This document shows, one piece after another, positions 27,530-40,110 of a stretch of DNA of 64,000 nucleotides. This stretch comes from Cunninghamia lanceolata (Eukaryota > Streptophyta > Pinopsida > Cupressales > Cupressaceae), in assembly GCA_027924645.1 (NCBI GenBank), contig BSBN01001149.1, forward strand, positions 3,472,001 through 3,536,000. The letters run 5' to 3'. The notes beneath the pieces were generated by a model that was not told the DNA's origin, did no database searches, and worked only from the letters and a program-made list of their open reading frames with translations. Every line of letters begins with the position of its first letter. Positions within the stretch are counted from its first letter, which is position 1. A program made the translations under genes and the position numbers.

Positions 27530-28160
27530 GGTTTGTCTTCCTTTCAATATGCTAATGGAAATCCAATGGCTATCATAACTGAAGCTAATATCCCATATAA
27601 CTGCATTTGTCAACCTTTGACCGAGTTTGTACAGATGGACATGCAACATATCCAGATCACCTAGAGTATGTCGTAAGCCACTTTCTGTTGAAGGGGTCGT
27701 AATACGATATACATTGATACTGTGGTCATGTATAGATGCAGTAACCAGAAGAGTACCACTGGGATCAAAACATAATGTAGAAAGAGGGCTACTATGGGCT
27801 CTAAATCGATTTGCTTAACAACCACCATGTCTTCATATTTTGGCTCATATGTCTGTCCTACAAAACCATTATTTTTGTTCTTCTAATTTGTGCTTTCTGG
27901 TCCTAGAGAACTAGCATCATTAGGAAGAAATTCAGAACAATACTTAGTCAATTTCTTAAATCCCATGTCTCCAATGGTGACTATACCAGTAGCTTGCTAG
28001 ATTCTTTTTCATAATGTACAACTAAGCTTCTTATGTGAGGAGGACTACCTTCATCACCATTATATCTAGTGTCAAACCAACCTTGAACACTGTCTTCACC
28101 ACAAGTTTGATCTTATGTAACAACTAATAATAGAGGCCGAGAATATTGAAAACATTCAAT
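27530..28160 (-). pseudogene. ATG18h-like (WD40/BCAS3) autophagy gene fragment
   Basis: On the minus strand the region reads HYEKESSKLL, then GDMGFKKLTKYCSEFLPN, then a degraded stretch with a TAG, then SPLSTLCFDPSGTLLVTAS, IHDHSINVYRI, HVHLYKLGQRLTNAVI and DISFSYDSHWISIS. This order is diagnostic of plant ATG18f/g/h proteins: WD40 blades with the FDPSGTLLVTAS motif followed by the BCAS3-type region. The family binds phosphoinositides and acts in autophagosome formation. The frame is broken by at least one stop and frameshifts, and ends at a TGA near 27530. It sits inside the TSD-flanked insertion and not at a native locus. Confidence 0.85.
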
Positions 28161-28498
28161 TTCTGGTTCCAATTTACTTGGTTCAGGTTGCATCTAGAGG
28201 GATGCAACTGGTCCAAAATATTGTTAATGTTAGCAAATTTATTCATATTTTTCAATGCATTTTGCTATGAATCTGCAAGACAAAATGCTCTGTTTGCATG
28301 TTTCAAAACTTGTAGTGTCTTTTGTGCTGCAACAATGAATTCTTTCTTATCAAAATGAGACCACCACTCCATAACCAATTCTTCTTCAAGGGCTTTGGTA
28401 CCATAAATATAGTCGTCACTATAGAGTGGATGAAGATCTTGTGAACAAACATGTATGATGCTTTCAAATATACATGTTAACATATAGAAGATAAACAT
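28161..28498 (-). pseudogene. Unassigned minus-strand frame inside the insertion
   Basis: A fairly protein-like frame includes ALEEELVMEWWSHFDKKEF, then QKTLQVLKHANRAFCLADS and, after a stop, KNMNKFANINNILDQL. I do not recognise the family. It lies upstream of the ATG18h-like piece on the same strand and could be a third captured fragment. Confidence 0.35.
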
Positions 28499-28670
28499 TC
28501 TTGTTATGTGATTTGCATGGAACTAAGTTGGCTTCAAATTATAACCCTTCAAAGTAGGCCACTGGAGCATATTGTATAGGTGCATGTCTAAGTGCTAAAA
28601 TTGATTTTTCAACATGGGGACCTAAAATTTTGCCAAAAATTGGTATGAATTTTTAGGTCCCAACAGAGTG

Positions 28671-28721
28671 CTCTCATCTCCACCCCCGCTACGACTATAG
28701 TTTGTCTTTCATAAAAATTAA
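28671..28721 (+). repeat. Right end of module A, beyond the insertion
   Basis: CTCTCATCTC followed by a GACTATAGTTTG block matches 39884-39935 at the right end of module B. It marks where module A resumes after the insertion. Confidence 0.85.
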
Positions 28722-29354
28722 GTATTTTCCAAAAGGCATTATGCACCCAATGCAAGGATATGACAATGAAAGTTCAATATGTCTAAAAGTATGGTATATT
28801 GATATGTAGGATTAATAGTCATTAGATAAAGTATGGAGAGCATGGGTCTATGGTTTAAATATAATAAATGTCATAGGTGCATGAGGGATAGGTAAATCAT
28901 AGTAGAAAATATACTTAAGGATATATAACTTAGTAAAATGGGAAACAATTTCAAAGTAAAATGAGAAACCATTTAGTAATATGATTAAGCTAGTCAAATG
29001 ATGGGTTTGTTGGCCCATGAGTATGGCCAATTTTATGTCCCTTTATCTATAATATCTTGAATTGTATGCTTAAATACAATTCATCTATCTATAGTATGTC
29101 CATGCATGTGATGATAGGAATAAAATTAAATATCCTTGTGTGGCACTGAAAGCTTAGAGTTATCCATTGGCATAATTGGAGGTAAAGTTATAACATAATG
29201 TTTCAAGAGTTGTTTCAATACCATGTGTGGAGGCTCCTCTAATTTGTAGTGAAAGTTGTAAGTTCATTTGCTTGTCTACAGGTATTTTGATCATCATAAG
29301 TATAGCCTCATTCTCCTCACTATTTGAATGTGAAAAACTACTAGAAATATATTG
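28722..29354. other. No assignable feature
   Basis: Short frames only, no recognisable motif. Confidence 0.4.
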
Positions 29355-29640
29355 ATATACCCTAATTGTAAAACCCTAATTACAAAACCCTAAAATTTCA
29401 AACCCTAAATTTATGTTTCAATTGCACATAAATTTCAAACCTCAAATGTAAAACCCTAATAGTAAAACCCTAAAATTTATGTTTCAATTGCACATTTTAC
29501 GGTTTCAATTTGATATTTTAGGGTTTGATTTTGCACATTCTAGGGTTTGAATTTGACATTCAGGGTTTAAATTTAACTTTTTAGGGTTTGAATTTAACAT
29601 TTTAGGGTTTTAATCTACACATTCTAGGGTTTCAAATTGA
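29355..29640. repeat. Telo-box cluster with strand switch
   Basis: About six AAACCCTAA-type motifs on the left half (29355-29475) face about six TTAGGGTTT-type motifs on the right half (29515-29635), giving a loose palindrome centred near 29500. Here the motif is of the seven-base plant type. Spacers such as TTTCAATTGCACAT repeat between motifs. Confidence 0.8.
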
Positions 29641-30060
29641 ATTTATCTTTCATTGCTATGAAAATTTATTTGAAATTGAAATTCTTTCACCACGAAAATG
29701 TGTTTGAATTTAAACTTATCATCTTTCACCATTAAAAATTTAAGAACATCAATAATCTCGAGAGTACCTGGTTGATGTCAGGTTTCTGAAGTGAACAAAG
29801 TTCCCTAGTTAAGGTGGACAAGTGGACAGAGTTCCCTAGATGAGGTGGACACCTTTGTTCAAAGGCACGTGCAAAAGTTTAGGTACTAGATGTTGCGTGG
29901 AGCCTGTTGAATTTGTGGAGCTGAAGACTATTCGCCAACTTACATTCAATTCCTATTTTGGTGAAAATGACATTGAAAGCACCTCGTTTTCATTATAATA
30001 AACCCCTTTTATTGATTTTTAATTGCTAGCCTAAGACCTTCAAACAAAGATCGCCTTTTC

Positions 30061-31036
30061 TCAAAGGTGATTTTTGCAATCTTCGAGTAAAGGACCTTTG
30101 TTTGAAGAAATTTCTTCGAGCAAAGATGTCTGCATTTTTTTAATCCAAAATAAAAAAAATTGATGTCCCAAGTTTGGGACCAATGTGCATCTTAAAAAGA
30201 GTAAGAAAATAAGTATGCACACCCTATAAAAAGCTTTAAGGAGATAATATTTACCTGCATGACTCAACAATTGACCCTTCCAACTTGCAAGTTTCTTTTG
30301 GATCCTTTCAAGAACTGAATTCTAGAAAGAAGGAGACATTTATTTCACCGTCAAGGGGAGGCCTAGATAGATAGAAGGCAGCAAGGCATCTAAGAAACTC
30401 AAGATGGCTTTGACTTTCTCTTGTAGATCCAACTTGGTGTTGAAGAAGAATATGTTACTCTTTTCATAATTGATACATTGCATAGAAACCATAGCATAAT
30501 CATTTAGAAGGTGTTTCCATTTCCTGGCTTCCACCACCAATGCTACCCTAAAAAGGATGGTATCATCTACAAATTGTTGAATGGCAAAGGGATCTATAGT
30601 AGAGGTAGCCGTTATCCCTTTTAACTCCCTTATATTTAAAAGATTTGTAATATTCCTTTCCAAGACCTCAACCATAATAATAAAAAGGTAAGGATACAAA
30701 GGGTCACCCAATCTAGTTCCTCTCCCCAAGGAAAAGAAACCATGAGGGCTCCAATTAACAAGCACAAAGTACTTAGCAGTGGTCACACTTTTCTTTATCA
30801 ACATAATGAGTTTCTCCTGGAAGCCAAATTTCTTAAGGACATTAAATAAAAAATCCCAAGAAACTCTGTGATAATATTTAGATATGTCAAGCTTGAAGAC
30901 CATACGCTAAGGATTGCTTCTATCCATAGAATGAATTAGTTCATGAGTAGAAGATGGCTACATCTAAAATTTACCTACCTGGGACAAAATATATTTCTGA
31001 TAGCCAACAATAAGACCATCCAAAAGTAGAGTCATT
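30061..31036 (-). pseudogene. LINE (non-LTR) reverse transcriptase fragment
   Basis: The minus strand gives a LINE RT core: HELIHSMDR, MVFKLDISKYYHRVSWDFL, a GTRLGDPLYPYLFIIMVE motif (normally RQGDPLSPYLF), QQFVDDTILF as the active-site box (FADD changed to FVDD; both aspartates kept), and YLGLPL. After a stop and shift it continues with VLERIQKKLASWKGQLLSHAG near 30300-30240. The longest open frame is 187 codons (30340-30903). The endonuclease, the N-terminal RT part and the 3' end are missing or unrecognisable. It is a 5'-truncated, decayed L1-clade LINE. Confidence 0.92.
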
Positions 31037-34000
31037 TTTCATTGTTGTAGGGAAGTTCTATGTCACACTATAATGCATCACCATAGGAATGAAAATTGGT
31101 ATGGTATTGTGTTTCTGGTGTAGTTTTCATCTCACAACAATGGGTTACACTTTTTGGCCAAACTTGACATTGAAATCAATATTTTAAACTAAATATTCAT
31201 GTTTTGACACCTATAGCCGCTAAACCATTAGGAATTTGAAGATGATGCAAACTAGTGATTTGTGAGATTTTGTTTGTAGATTCTAAATATATATATTTTT
31301 AAAAAATTGGAATTAAATTGTGTATTTTTTTGCATCTCCTTTGATAACTGGTTTTTAATAGTAAACAACATTTTTTTCAAGTGATGTGTAGTACGTAGAA
31401 CATAATTTTTTTTTTACAAAGGATAAAATTATGGTTCTTTTTAATTTAGATTGGTAACACCAATATATAGTGTATGCATTTGGTTTCATAAAGATTTGTT
31501 GAATATATATTTTTTAATTAATTTTTGAAGTCAAACCAATTATAATTTAGACATAGGCGTATTCTGTAAAACATAACTTTTTTTGTATGTCTCAAAATTC
31601 AATTTTTTTTATTTTGTTGAAATAAGGACATAAATACCTAGTGCATAGATATTTTTTAGAATTTTTTTTCAGTAATTTACTAATTTTCCATGTGTGTAGA
31701 ATAGAGAACTTGATGTTCGGTTAAACACATACATTCACAAGAAATAAAAAATAAATATAATAATCAAATTAAATATATTTAAAATTATATTTTTTGGGAA
31801 GATTATAATAAGGACTACATACTTACAAAAAATAAATTTTAAATGAATTCATTTGATCCCTCAAAAGATAAATCAAATGTGATTTTTTATCAGCATTTTG
31901 ATAGGTGTAGAGGAGACTCCATTATAGGTATGGTTTAAAACTAGCAAGGTTCTATCCAAGGGAGTTTGAATCTAAGGGGTTTTGATCAAACCTTTTTTAA
32001 TTGAAATCCTTTAAATGGAACCTTTCAAGGCTTAAATAATTATATTTTCTAAAAATATGTGATTTCAGCAAAAATCAGGATGTCCTAGAAAGTGTAACCC
32101 ATGCAAAATCTAACTAAGTTTAGTTTCTTGAACATCATTGTTTAGATTTGGAATAAATCCATTAGTTCTCAATGATGAATTTGTTAGTATCAAAATTGTT
32201 TGATCTGTACATTGTGCATGCCTAGAAGAAGAAATTTATTTTTTTATGTTAGCTATAAAATAAGTGATTCATCTCTTTCTTTTTTCCTTTTTTTTCTTTG
32301 AACATTTATTGTTGGCTCCACCACTACTTCACATAGCACCTTAGTCTACTCTTGCAAGTTTTTTGAGACTAGAGTACATCGTAATTATTGTGTGTTGTTT
32401 ATAAGAATTTTTTTAATGGTTGTTGATGAAGTACTTGTTAGTATAGGCATTCTTTCTAATAGACATTACATAGAATTAAATGTTTCTATTTGCATCGTAG
32501 TTGGACAAGGGATGTATTGTTAACTCTTAGTAAGTGTAATTTTGCCTACATTGTTGTTTAGATGTGGAATAACTCCATCAATTGTTAATGATGTATTTGT
32601 CATTGTTGAATTTTTTTTGTTGTTCAAGCTCTATGTATCAATAAACAACAAATTTTTCATCATGACAACCATAAGATGAGCATCCAAATTCTTTTTTTTT
32701 TTGTTTTTTCCTATGTACATCTCTTGTTGTTTTTATAATATAACTATTTAAGTTACAATTTTTTTGTCTTGTTGTATCTTGGATCATAGTTTGATCTAAG
32801 AGATTATTGGTTTAACAGATTGGGAATACCTTTTTATTTAAAAAGGTTACAAAAGTTCTTTTGGATTTTCTTTCCCTTAAATAAACAAAGAACAATAAAT
32901 GGATTAGACTGAAAGATACTTTGGTAAGACTTTATTCTTCCCTATTTTCTCAACCTTTCTACATGATGAAATTCATGTGGGCTTATTGTGGTAGTTGTTC
33001 TAATTCAAGTGATAGGTGTGTTAAGTGACCCTATTAGTTTAAAAAATATCTATCTATTGCATAATTATTTCAAATTTCCCATCAGAAACCTTAATTGAAA
33101 TGTCTTTTTATGAACTTGAGTCCTTTTAATCCCTTTTATATGTTAAATAATTCAAATAAAATAGAAGTACCATACATGAATAGGGTTGAAGCCTAATACT
33201 TGAGAAAAAGAACTTTTGACTTTGTTGAAGACAGGATGATAGAAAATAGTTTCATTAAAAACATTAATAGAGGAAGAAATGGTTTTAATCATCAGTTCAG
33301 TCCTTATACAAGCACAATCCATACCAATTCTTTACTAATGATATAGCTTCAAAGTTATCTCACGAATATGATTGTCAATGCATTAAAGAAAGGTGATTTG
33401 CCTTCGAATGCTTCATTTCTTGTTTTCTTGTAGCCTTTCTACCATGGTCCTAACTGTGTCCTTCTCAATGTTTGTTTTTGAGATGAAAATTGCCTACTCA
33501 AGGGGTCATCACCTCCATAGTCTAAAAAAGAGAAATATAAAAAGTTGCATAAAAATGAACACAAAAATAGACCAAAACTTGCTAAGTCTAAACACTATGA
33601 ATTGATGAATCATTGTCCTACAAAAATTTCCACATTTACTTTATGTTGTAGGACCTTCTTCAAAAGACCCTGAGCATTAGCTCTCATCATGCATTTGCAA
33701 CACAATTCTTACCCTCTTTGCTACCATGAATAAATTGTGGAGCTATCAATTCTCATTTTTATGAGATTTCAAAAATATATCATGGGAAATAGCTATCTAG
33801 AGTAATGAGAATGACAAATGATGAGAAGGACACAATGATGGTTGGGTGAGTATCTTCTAGTACTTTCGTGTGTTGTGCCATTGCTTGGGCTATGCCATGC
33901 ATGTGTAAGGTGGAGAACAAACTTTAGTGGAAGGCATGAGTTTTATAGCAAATTTTTCTAACAAAAGTAGACAACCAAGTAGGTTGGCATTTTTTCAGGT

Positions 34001-34141
34001 GATCAAACAATTCCAACGAGCGATGCTAACTAGTTTCTAGGATACTAACTACTTTTCAGGAGCAAAGCTGCCATAGAGAAAGTCTTTTGGCTAAATATAT
34101 GTGCCAAACAAGTACCCTATTTATTAAATTAGTAAATTAGT

Positions 34142-34145
<4 letters not shown>
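31037..34145. other. AT-rich interval, no gene recognised
   Basis: I looked on both strands and found only short frames (up to about 70 codons) and T- or A-runs. Nothing supports a gene or a dated element. Confidence 0.4.

Positions 34146-34201
<56 letters not shown>
34146..34201 (+). repeat. (TA)n microsatellite, left part
   Basis: About 28 TA units ending at the tail side of the SINE. Confidence 0.97.
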
Positions 34202-34636
<435 letters not shown>

Positions 34637-34793
34637 TAATATACAATATTATATGTTTAATATTGTAGTTAATTAAGTAATTTATATATAATATTTATTT
34701 TTATTTGTTATTTAATTTTAATACACAACATTAGATATTTAATATTATAGTTAAATAAATATTATATTGAAAAGTTTTCAGTAACTATAATTA

Positions 34794-34953
34794 ACTAGCA
34801 TATCTGTATGAAATATAATATATCTAAAGTATGCTAAGAGAAATCCTTCTCAAGGCACCTAATGTTAGGATGAGTGATTAAAAAATAGGTGCATTGAGAA
34901 GGATATCTCTCGGTGTACTTTAGATATATTATATTTAATATAGATATGCTAGT
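34794..34953. repeat. Foldback at left edge of module B
   Basis: This is the inverted repeat found at the start of module A. The left arm has drifted (ACTAGCATATCTGTATGAAA), while the right arm keeps the older-looking sequence, so the stem is less perfect here. Confidence 0.88.
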
Positions 34954-34979
34954 GGCATTCAGAGCACAAGTGTAATCAT

Positions 34980-37110
34980 AACCATAACACTAACCCTAAC
35001 CAGTTAATTAAATACTAATTATAATAATATTAATATTCTTTGACCCTAATTATGATCATAACCCTGATTCTATCCTAACTCTAGCCCTAACTGTAACCCT
35101 AGTTGTAACTCTATTACTTACCCTAATTTAGTAACCCTAATTCTAACTCTAACCCTAACCTAAATTGCAACCCTAACCCTAATTATAACCCTAACCTAAT
35201 TTTAACATTAACCCTAATTCTAACCCTAACCTTAACCCTAATTGTAACTCTAACCCTAGCCACGTTGCTAATTGTAATTCTAACTCTAACTTTATACCTA
35301 ACCCTAACCCTAACCCTCATTCTAACCCTAAACATAGCTCTAATTTAAACCCTAACCCTAACCCTAACTCTAACCCTAAGCTTGACTATAATTCAGACCC
35401 TAACCCTAACCTTAATACTAAGCTTAACCCCAATTGAACTCTAACCCTAACTATGACTCTAATTCTTACCCTAATTTTAATACTAACCCACCTTAATACT
35501 AATCCTAATTCTAATAGGACACCTAACTCTAATCCTAACACTAACTCTAACCGAACTCCAACCCTAACCCTAATTCTAACCTTAATTAGAATTATCGTTA
35601 GGGTTAGGGTTGGGTCATTTGAAATGCTTACTTATCTTTATTCCATTATTATATCTTTTCATTCAAAGTTTTGTGCTTTGTTGAGATCTATCCTTTACCC
35701 ACCCTAGCCACCATAGCCAATCCCATTACATTTCCATTTTCATATGTAATATACCACTAATTCTAATCCTAATTTACCTTAATCCTAATTTTAACTATGA
35801 TTTTAACCCTAACCCTAACCTGAATTCTAACCGTAACTCTAACCCTAACCCTAACTATAACTCTAATGCTTACCCTAACTCTAATTCTTATCCTAATTAT
35901 AATACTAACCCACCTTAATTCTAACCCTAGTTCTAATAAGAACCCTGATCCTAACTCTAACCGTAACCCTAACCCTAATTCTAATCATAACCCTCATTCT
36001 GTGCTAACTATAACCCTAAATTTAAATCTAATAATAATCCTAATTCTAACCCTAATCCTAATCCTAACTATGGTTTTAACCCTAACCCTAACCTGAATTC
36101 TAAACTTAACTCTAGCACTAACCCTAACCTTAACTATAACTCTAATGCTTACCCTAATTTAGTAACCCTAACTCTAACTCTAACCACAATTCCAACCCTA
36201 ACTCTAACTCTAACCTCAATTCCAACCCTAACCCTAATTATAACCCTAACCTGATTCTAACATTAACCCTAATTCTAATCCTAACCCTAACTCAAATTCT
36301 AGCCCTAATTGTAACTCTAATGCTTACCTTAATTTAGTAACCCTAATTTTAACTCTAACCCTAACCTCAATTCCAAATCTAACCCTAAATATAACTCTAA
36401 CCTAATTCTAACATTAACCCTAATTCTATCTGTATTGAACCACCTTAATTCTAACAGGAACCCTAATCCTTTAAACTCTAATCCTAATTCTAATCATAAC
36501 CCTGATTCTATCCTAACTCTAGCCCTAATCCTAACCCTAACTATAACTCTAAAGCTTACCCTAATTTAGTAACCCTAATTCTAAATCTAACCCTAAGCTC
36601 AATCCCAACCCTAATGCTAATTATAACCATAACCTGATTCTAACATTAACCCTAATTCTAACCCTAACCCTAACCCTAGCCATATTGCTAATTGTAATCC
36701 TAACTCTAATTTTAAACATAACCCTAAACATAGCTCTAATTTTAACCCTAACCCTTACCCTAACTCTAACCCTAAGTCTGACTATAAATCAAAAACTAAC
36801 CCTAACCTAAATACTAATCGTAACCCTAATTTAACTCTAACCCTAGCTATAACTCTAATTCTAATAGTAACCCACCTTAATTCTAACTCTAATTGTAATT
36901 GGAACCCTAATCCTAACTCTAACCCTAACCCTAACCTTAATTCTAATCATAACATTGATTCTAACCCTAACCCTAACCCTAACCTTAATTCTAATCATAA
37001 CATTGATTCTAACCCTAACCCTAACTCTAACCCTAATTCTAATCTTAACCCTAACTATAACACTAATTCTAACCTTAATTAGAATTATGGTTAGGGTTAG
37101 GTTGGGTAAT
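34980..37110 (+). repeat. Degenerate telomere-like hexamer array B
   Basis: Same six-base CCCTAA-type array as in module A, with strand switches to TTAGGG at about 35595-35620 and 37085-37105, each followed by GGGTMATTTSAAATGCTTACT-like sequence. Small internal deletions relative to array A are visible. Confidence 0.95.
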
Positions 37111-38005
37111 TTCAAATGCTTACTAATATTAAAAACTTTAATCTGTTGGCATATGGTTTAAATGATTTAATACATTAGAATATTAAAAATATTAACTTAA
37201 TACTTTTTAACATATTATATATTTACAAATACTTTAAATCACTACCAAAAATACAAATAACATTTTTCCAAACAAAATATTATTACTTTAATATTATATA
37301 TTACCATTTTCACTCACCAACATACAATTTATATAATTTAAATAGTATTTTTTAAATAAAACTAAATAATAATTGAGTTACTTTATATATCAAACTATTT
37401 TTAGAGATATTATTAATAAGAATAGTATTGAGATATGTAATAATTAATATGGCTAGTTTAATTTCCTCATCATTAAGTATGTTAGACCAAATCAATAAAA
37501 ATAAAAATGAATATAACTAAATTCAATTTTCCTTTAACATAATGAATAAATTAAATTGCAAGAAAATATTTAAATTGAAACAATTAAATGACTTGCTAAT
37601 TTTTAATCCAATCATTATTTCTATATAGAAACACAAATAAAATTACTAAAATTATTATGGAGACTCCAACAAAATTTAGTAATTAAAAGATAAATGTCAC
37701 ATTAAGGTAAAAAAAAATTATTTAAAATTAGAAAGTTCACTTTTTAGATAGAGTTATTAAGGAAAATTGAAAAAAAAAACTAAATAATCTACAAAGAATG
37801 AATCTTTCTAATAAACTATTTGATTTCAACCAAATAAATCCCACCAAGATTACCCAAACCATTTTTTTTTGTACAGGTTATTGAGTTAAAGGAAGGATTG
37901 GTGGACTTGGCTGGAAGGAGAATGAGAAATATAAATTTATTATTATTCAATGAAAATTTTGTTTGTTTTGATTGAAAATCTAACCAAGTTACCAGTTCCT
38001 TTTCA

Positions 38006-38573
38006 CTAAATATGAGCATCACATTTAGATTTCTTCTGGCCAATCATTTTTCCATTTAAGATGTTTGGATCATATACATCAGACATAATCCATAGATTTC
38101 TTCTGGCTTTGAAACTGTATAATATAGTTAAACCATTGAGGGCAGATAAGGTACCAAAACTGAAGTCATAGAATATAATCACAAAATGAATGCAAAAATA
38201 GGGGCAAAGCCAACAGCCTTTCCAATACAAATGACGAGCAAAAAATGGCTCAAAGTTGAAACAACTGGCCTATTGAAAGCACTATGTACAAACGCGAATA
38301 TACAGACACATTAGGCCTGGTGGTGAACGTTTCCATTGGCCTCTCCTGTGCCTCGGTTTCATCCTCACTCAAGATTTGAATTCCACTCTCCCCGATGCTA
38401 TAGCCATAACAGCTGTAGAAGACATGCAAGGCCACTTTTAGGTTTAACGCATGCTTACTTATAATATTGGATTGTTGATAAGACTTTGGAAACTCTCTAG
38501 CGAATGTGATCAAAAGTTTTCGAAAGATAACATTGAATAGGTGTGAACCTGTCTCTGCAATAGAAACCTTCAA
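38006..38573 (-). pseudogene. Unassigned frames shared by both modules (copy B)
   Basis: This is the counterpart of 21337-21813. The upstream frame is 107 codons here (38250-38573), with KVALHVFYSCYGYSIGESG and QERPMETFTTRPNVSVYS. It keeps frame with copy A although residues differ. Function unknown. Confidence 0.4.
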
Positions 38574-38715
38574 GGAAATTTTCTAAAAGACATGCAAAAC
38601 TTCAAAATTCTATTGTGGGATATACAAGGAACAAACATTAAAACTGAGTTGAGAATATTGGGTGAATAATGCAATCACTTTATGGATCATCTACAATAGA
38701 ATTTATATAGTTACA

Positions 38716-39066
38716 CTATGTTCTAGATAGCTTCTGCATGTTGTGTAGCCAAATACCAACATGGTACACATATCTTCGCACCTGTAACTCAGAAACCAAA
38801 ACCTTCAAAAAATAGCAAAACTTACAGCTATACACAAAATTCACCAGAACGTACGGCCATTTAGGTAATGTTTTGTGATAGATTAGGGGTTTAGAGAAAT
38901 TTTACCTGCAGAAGATGATGAGAATGGTGGGAAACGAGGCAATGCTGGCACTATAGTCCACACAGAAGATGTTAACCTCATTCTTCTTGTGCTCCAAGTG
39001 AATCGAATAGGGGACAAAGAATTGGTCAGTTAGCAAGGCCTCTAGCCATACTGTCTTTCGTGGCAT
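38716..39066 (-). pseudogene. PLATZ transcription factor pseudogene, copy B
   Basis: This is the better preserved copy. Exon 1 starts at an ATG (39066) with MPRKTVWLEALLTDQFFVP, then IHLEHKKNEVNIFCVD. One Cys of the zinc-binding set is Tyr, and a small frame change follows before HCLVSHHSHHLLQ, which ends exactly at a GT donor (38906/38905). A 124-bp intron with an AG acceptor leads to exon 2 (38781) with VRRYVYH and LHNMQKLS, then a TAG at 38716. Downstream YINS may be a trace of the next conserved block. This gene order is the normal PLATZ domain order. The intron shows the copy came through DNA and not a processed mRNA. Confidence 0.88.
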
Positions 39067-40110
39067 GGACAGGGCATATCCAACCTACAAATCTGAAAGG
39101 AAAATGTTCAATTTTAAGCATCATGTGCCTCTCATCTTCAAAAAATTGCATGCAAGCCACACTAGACCAAACAATTCCCCTTCAAAAGTATACCGAGTTA
39201 ACCATATTTACTACCAAATTACATGCAAAATTGGGGCTAGGAAAAGAAATTGCCATAAACTAAAGAAAACGTCTCAATTCTGAGGCATGCAGAGATTTTA
39301 GGAGCTCACTCACCGTGTCGAGTTATCTAGTGTTAGCCTCCTTGTTGCTGACGCAGACTAAAAAAGCATCCCACAGAAAAACAAAAACAAAGGATTTTTC
39401 AAAAAACCAACATATAAAGCCCTTCTCTGATAGAATAGAGAGAAGAGAGGCGGCAAACCAACAATTTTCTCCTCCTATTCATAAACATGAAGCACAAGCA
39501 GACATGCTAATTGTTATTATTATCAATCAGCATTACTCCTACTCACAACCTAGTGCCTGTCAACCATAGATCTATCTCATCGGACGGTTAATCCTCGCCA
39601 TCGTAGAAATTTTATTTATTGTAGCGGGTCTATTGCCTCACTAAGAATAGTTAATCCTCGCAGCCTTAATAGACTGGACGTTGCAGTTATGTACGAAAAT
39701 ACCATATTTAGCAATTGGGAATTAATTCAGCTTCTTGGCAGTTATTTTTTATTCATGCATTTTGAATCTATTATTGTTTTTTTCTAGACCACAAATTTTT
39801 AGATATTTATTTATTTGTTTAAATGTAATTTAGTTTTTTTTTTTTAATTTTTTGGGTCTATAATTACAACCAAAAAATGAGTGCTCTCATCTCGACTCCC
39901 ATTGCGACTATAGTTTGCCTCTCAGCAAAATTGTCTAAAATAAAAATTATATATATAAAATATTTAATATTTATATACATTTAAATATAAAATATTATAT
40001 ATTTAATATTATAGTTAATTAAATAATTTATATATAATATTTTTTATATTTCTTTTTTAATTTAATATAATATTTAATTTTAATATTTATATACATTATA
40101 ATATACAACA

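Larger units (their letters stand above)
23181..28665 (-). mobile_element. 5,485-bp insertion with TG...CA ends carrying host-gene fragments
   Basis: The insertion begins TGTTGGGTCTC and ends AGGTCCCAACA, so the ends are short inverted repeats (TGTTGGG/CCCAACA). It is flanked by GAGTG on both sides (23176-23180 and 28666-28670). Removing it plus one GAGTG makes module A continuous with the corresponding place in module B (39879-39884). TG/CA ends with a 5-bp duplication are LTR-retroelement integration hallmarks, yet I see no pair of LTRs, no PBS and no retroelement coding. A hairpin (GGGACCTAAAA...TTTTTAGGTCCC) sits at 28618-28660, just inside the right end. Inside are minus-strand pieces resembling ATG18h and INTS7 plus other unassigned frames. 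It could be a non-autonomous gene-capturing element. Confidence 0.85.
34794..39935 (+). repeat. Duplicated module B
   Basis: This is the uninterrupted second copy of module A (18149-23180 plus 28671-28721), in direct orientation, beginning ACTAGCATATCTG. It carries the same foldback, telomere-like array, AT-rich part, unassigned frames and PLATZ exons. It has an extra ~130 bp near 37853-37975 relative to A. The modules are separated by about 6.1 kb of unrelated sequence. Confidence 0.93.
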
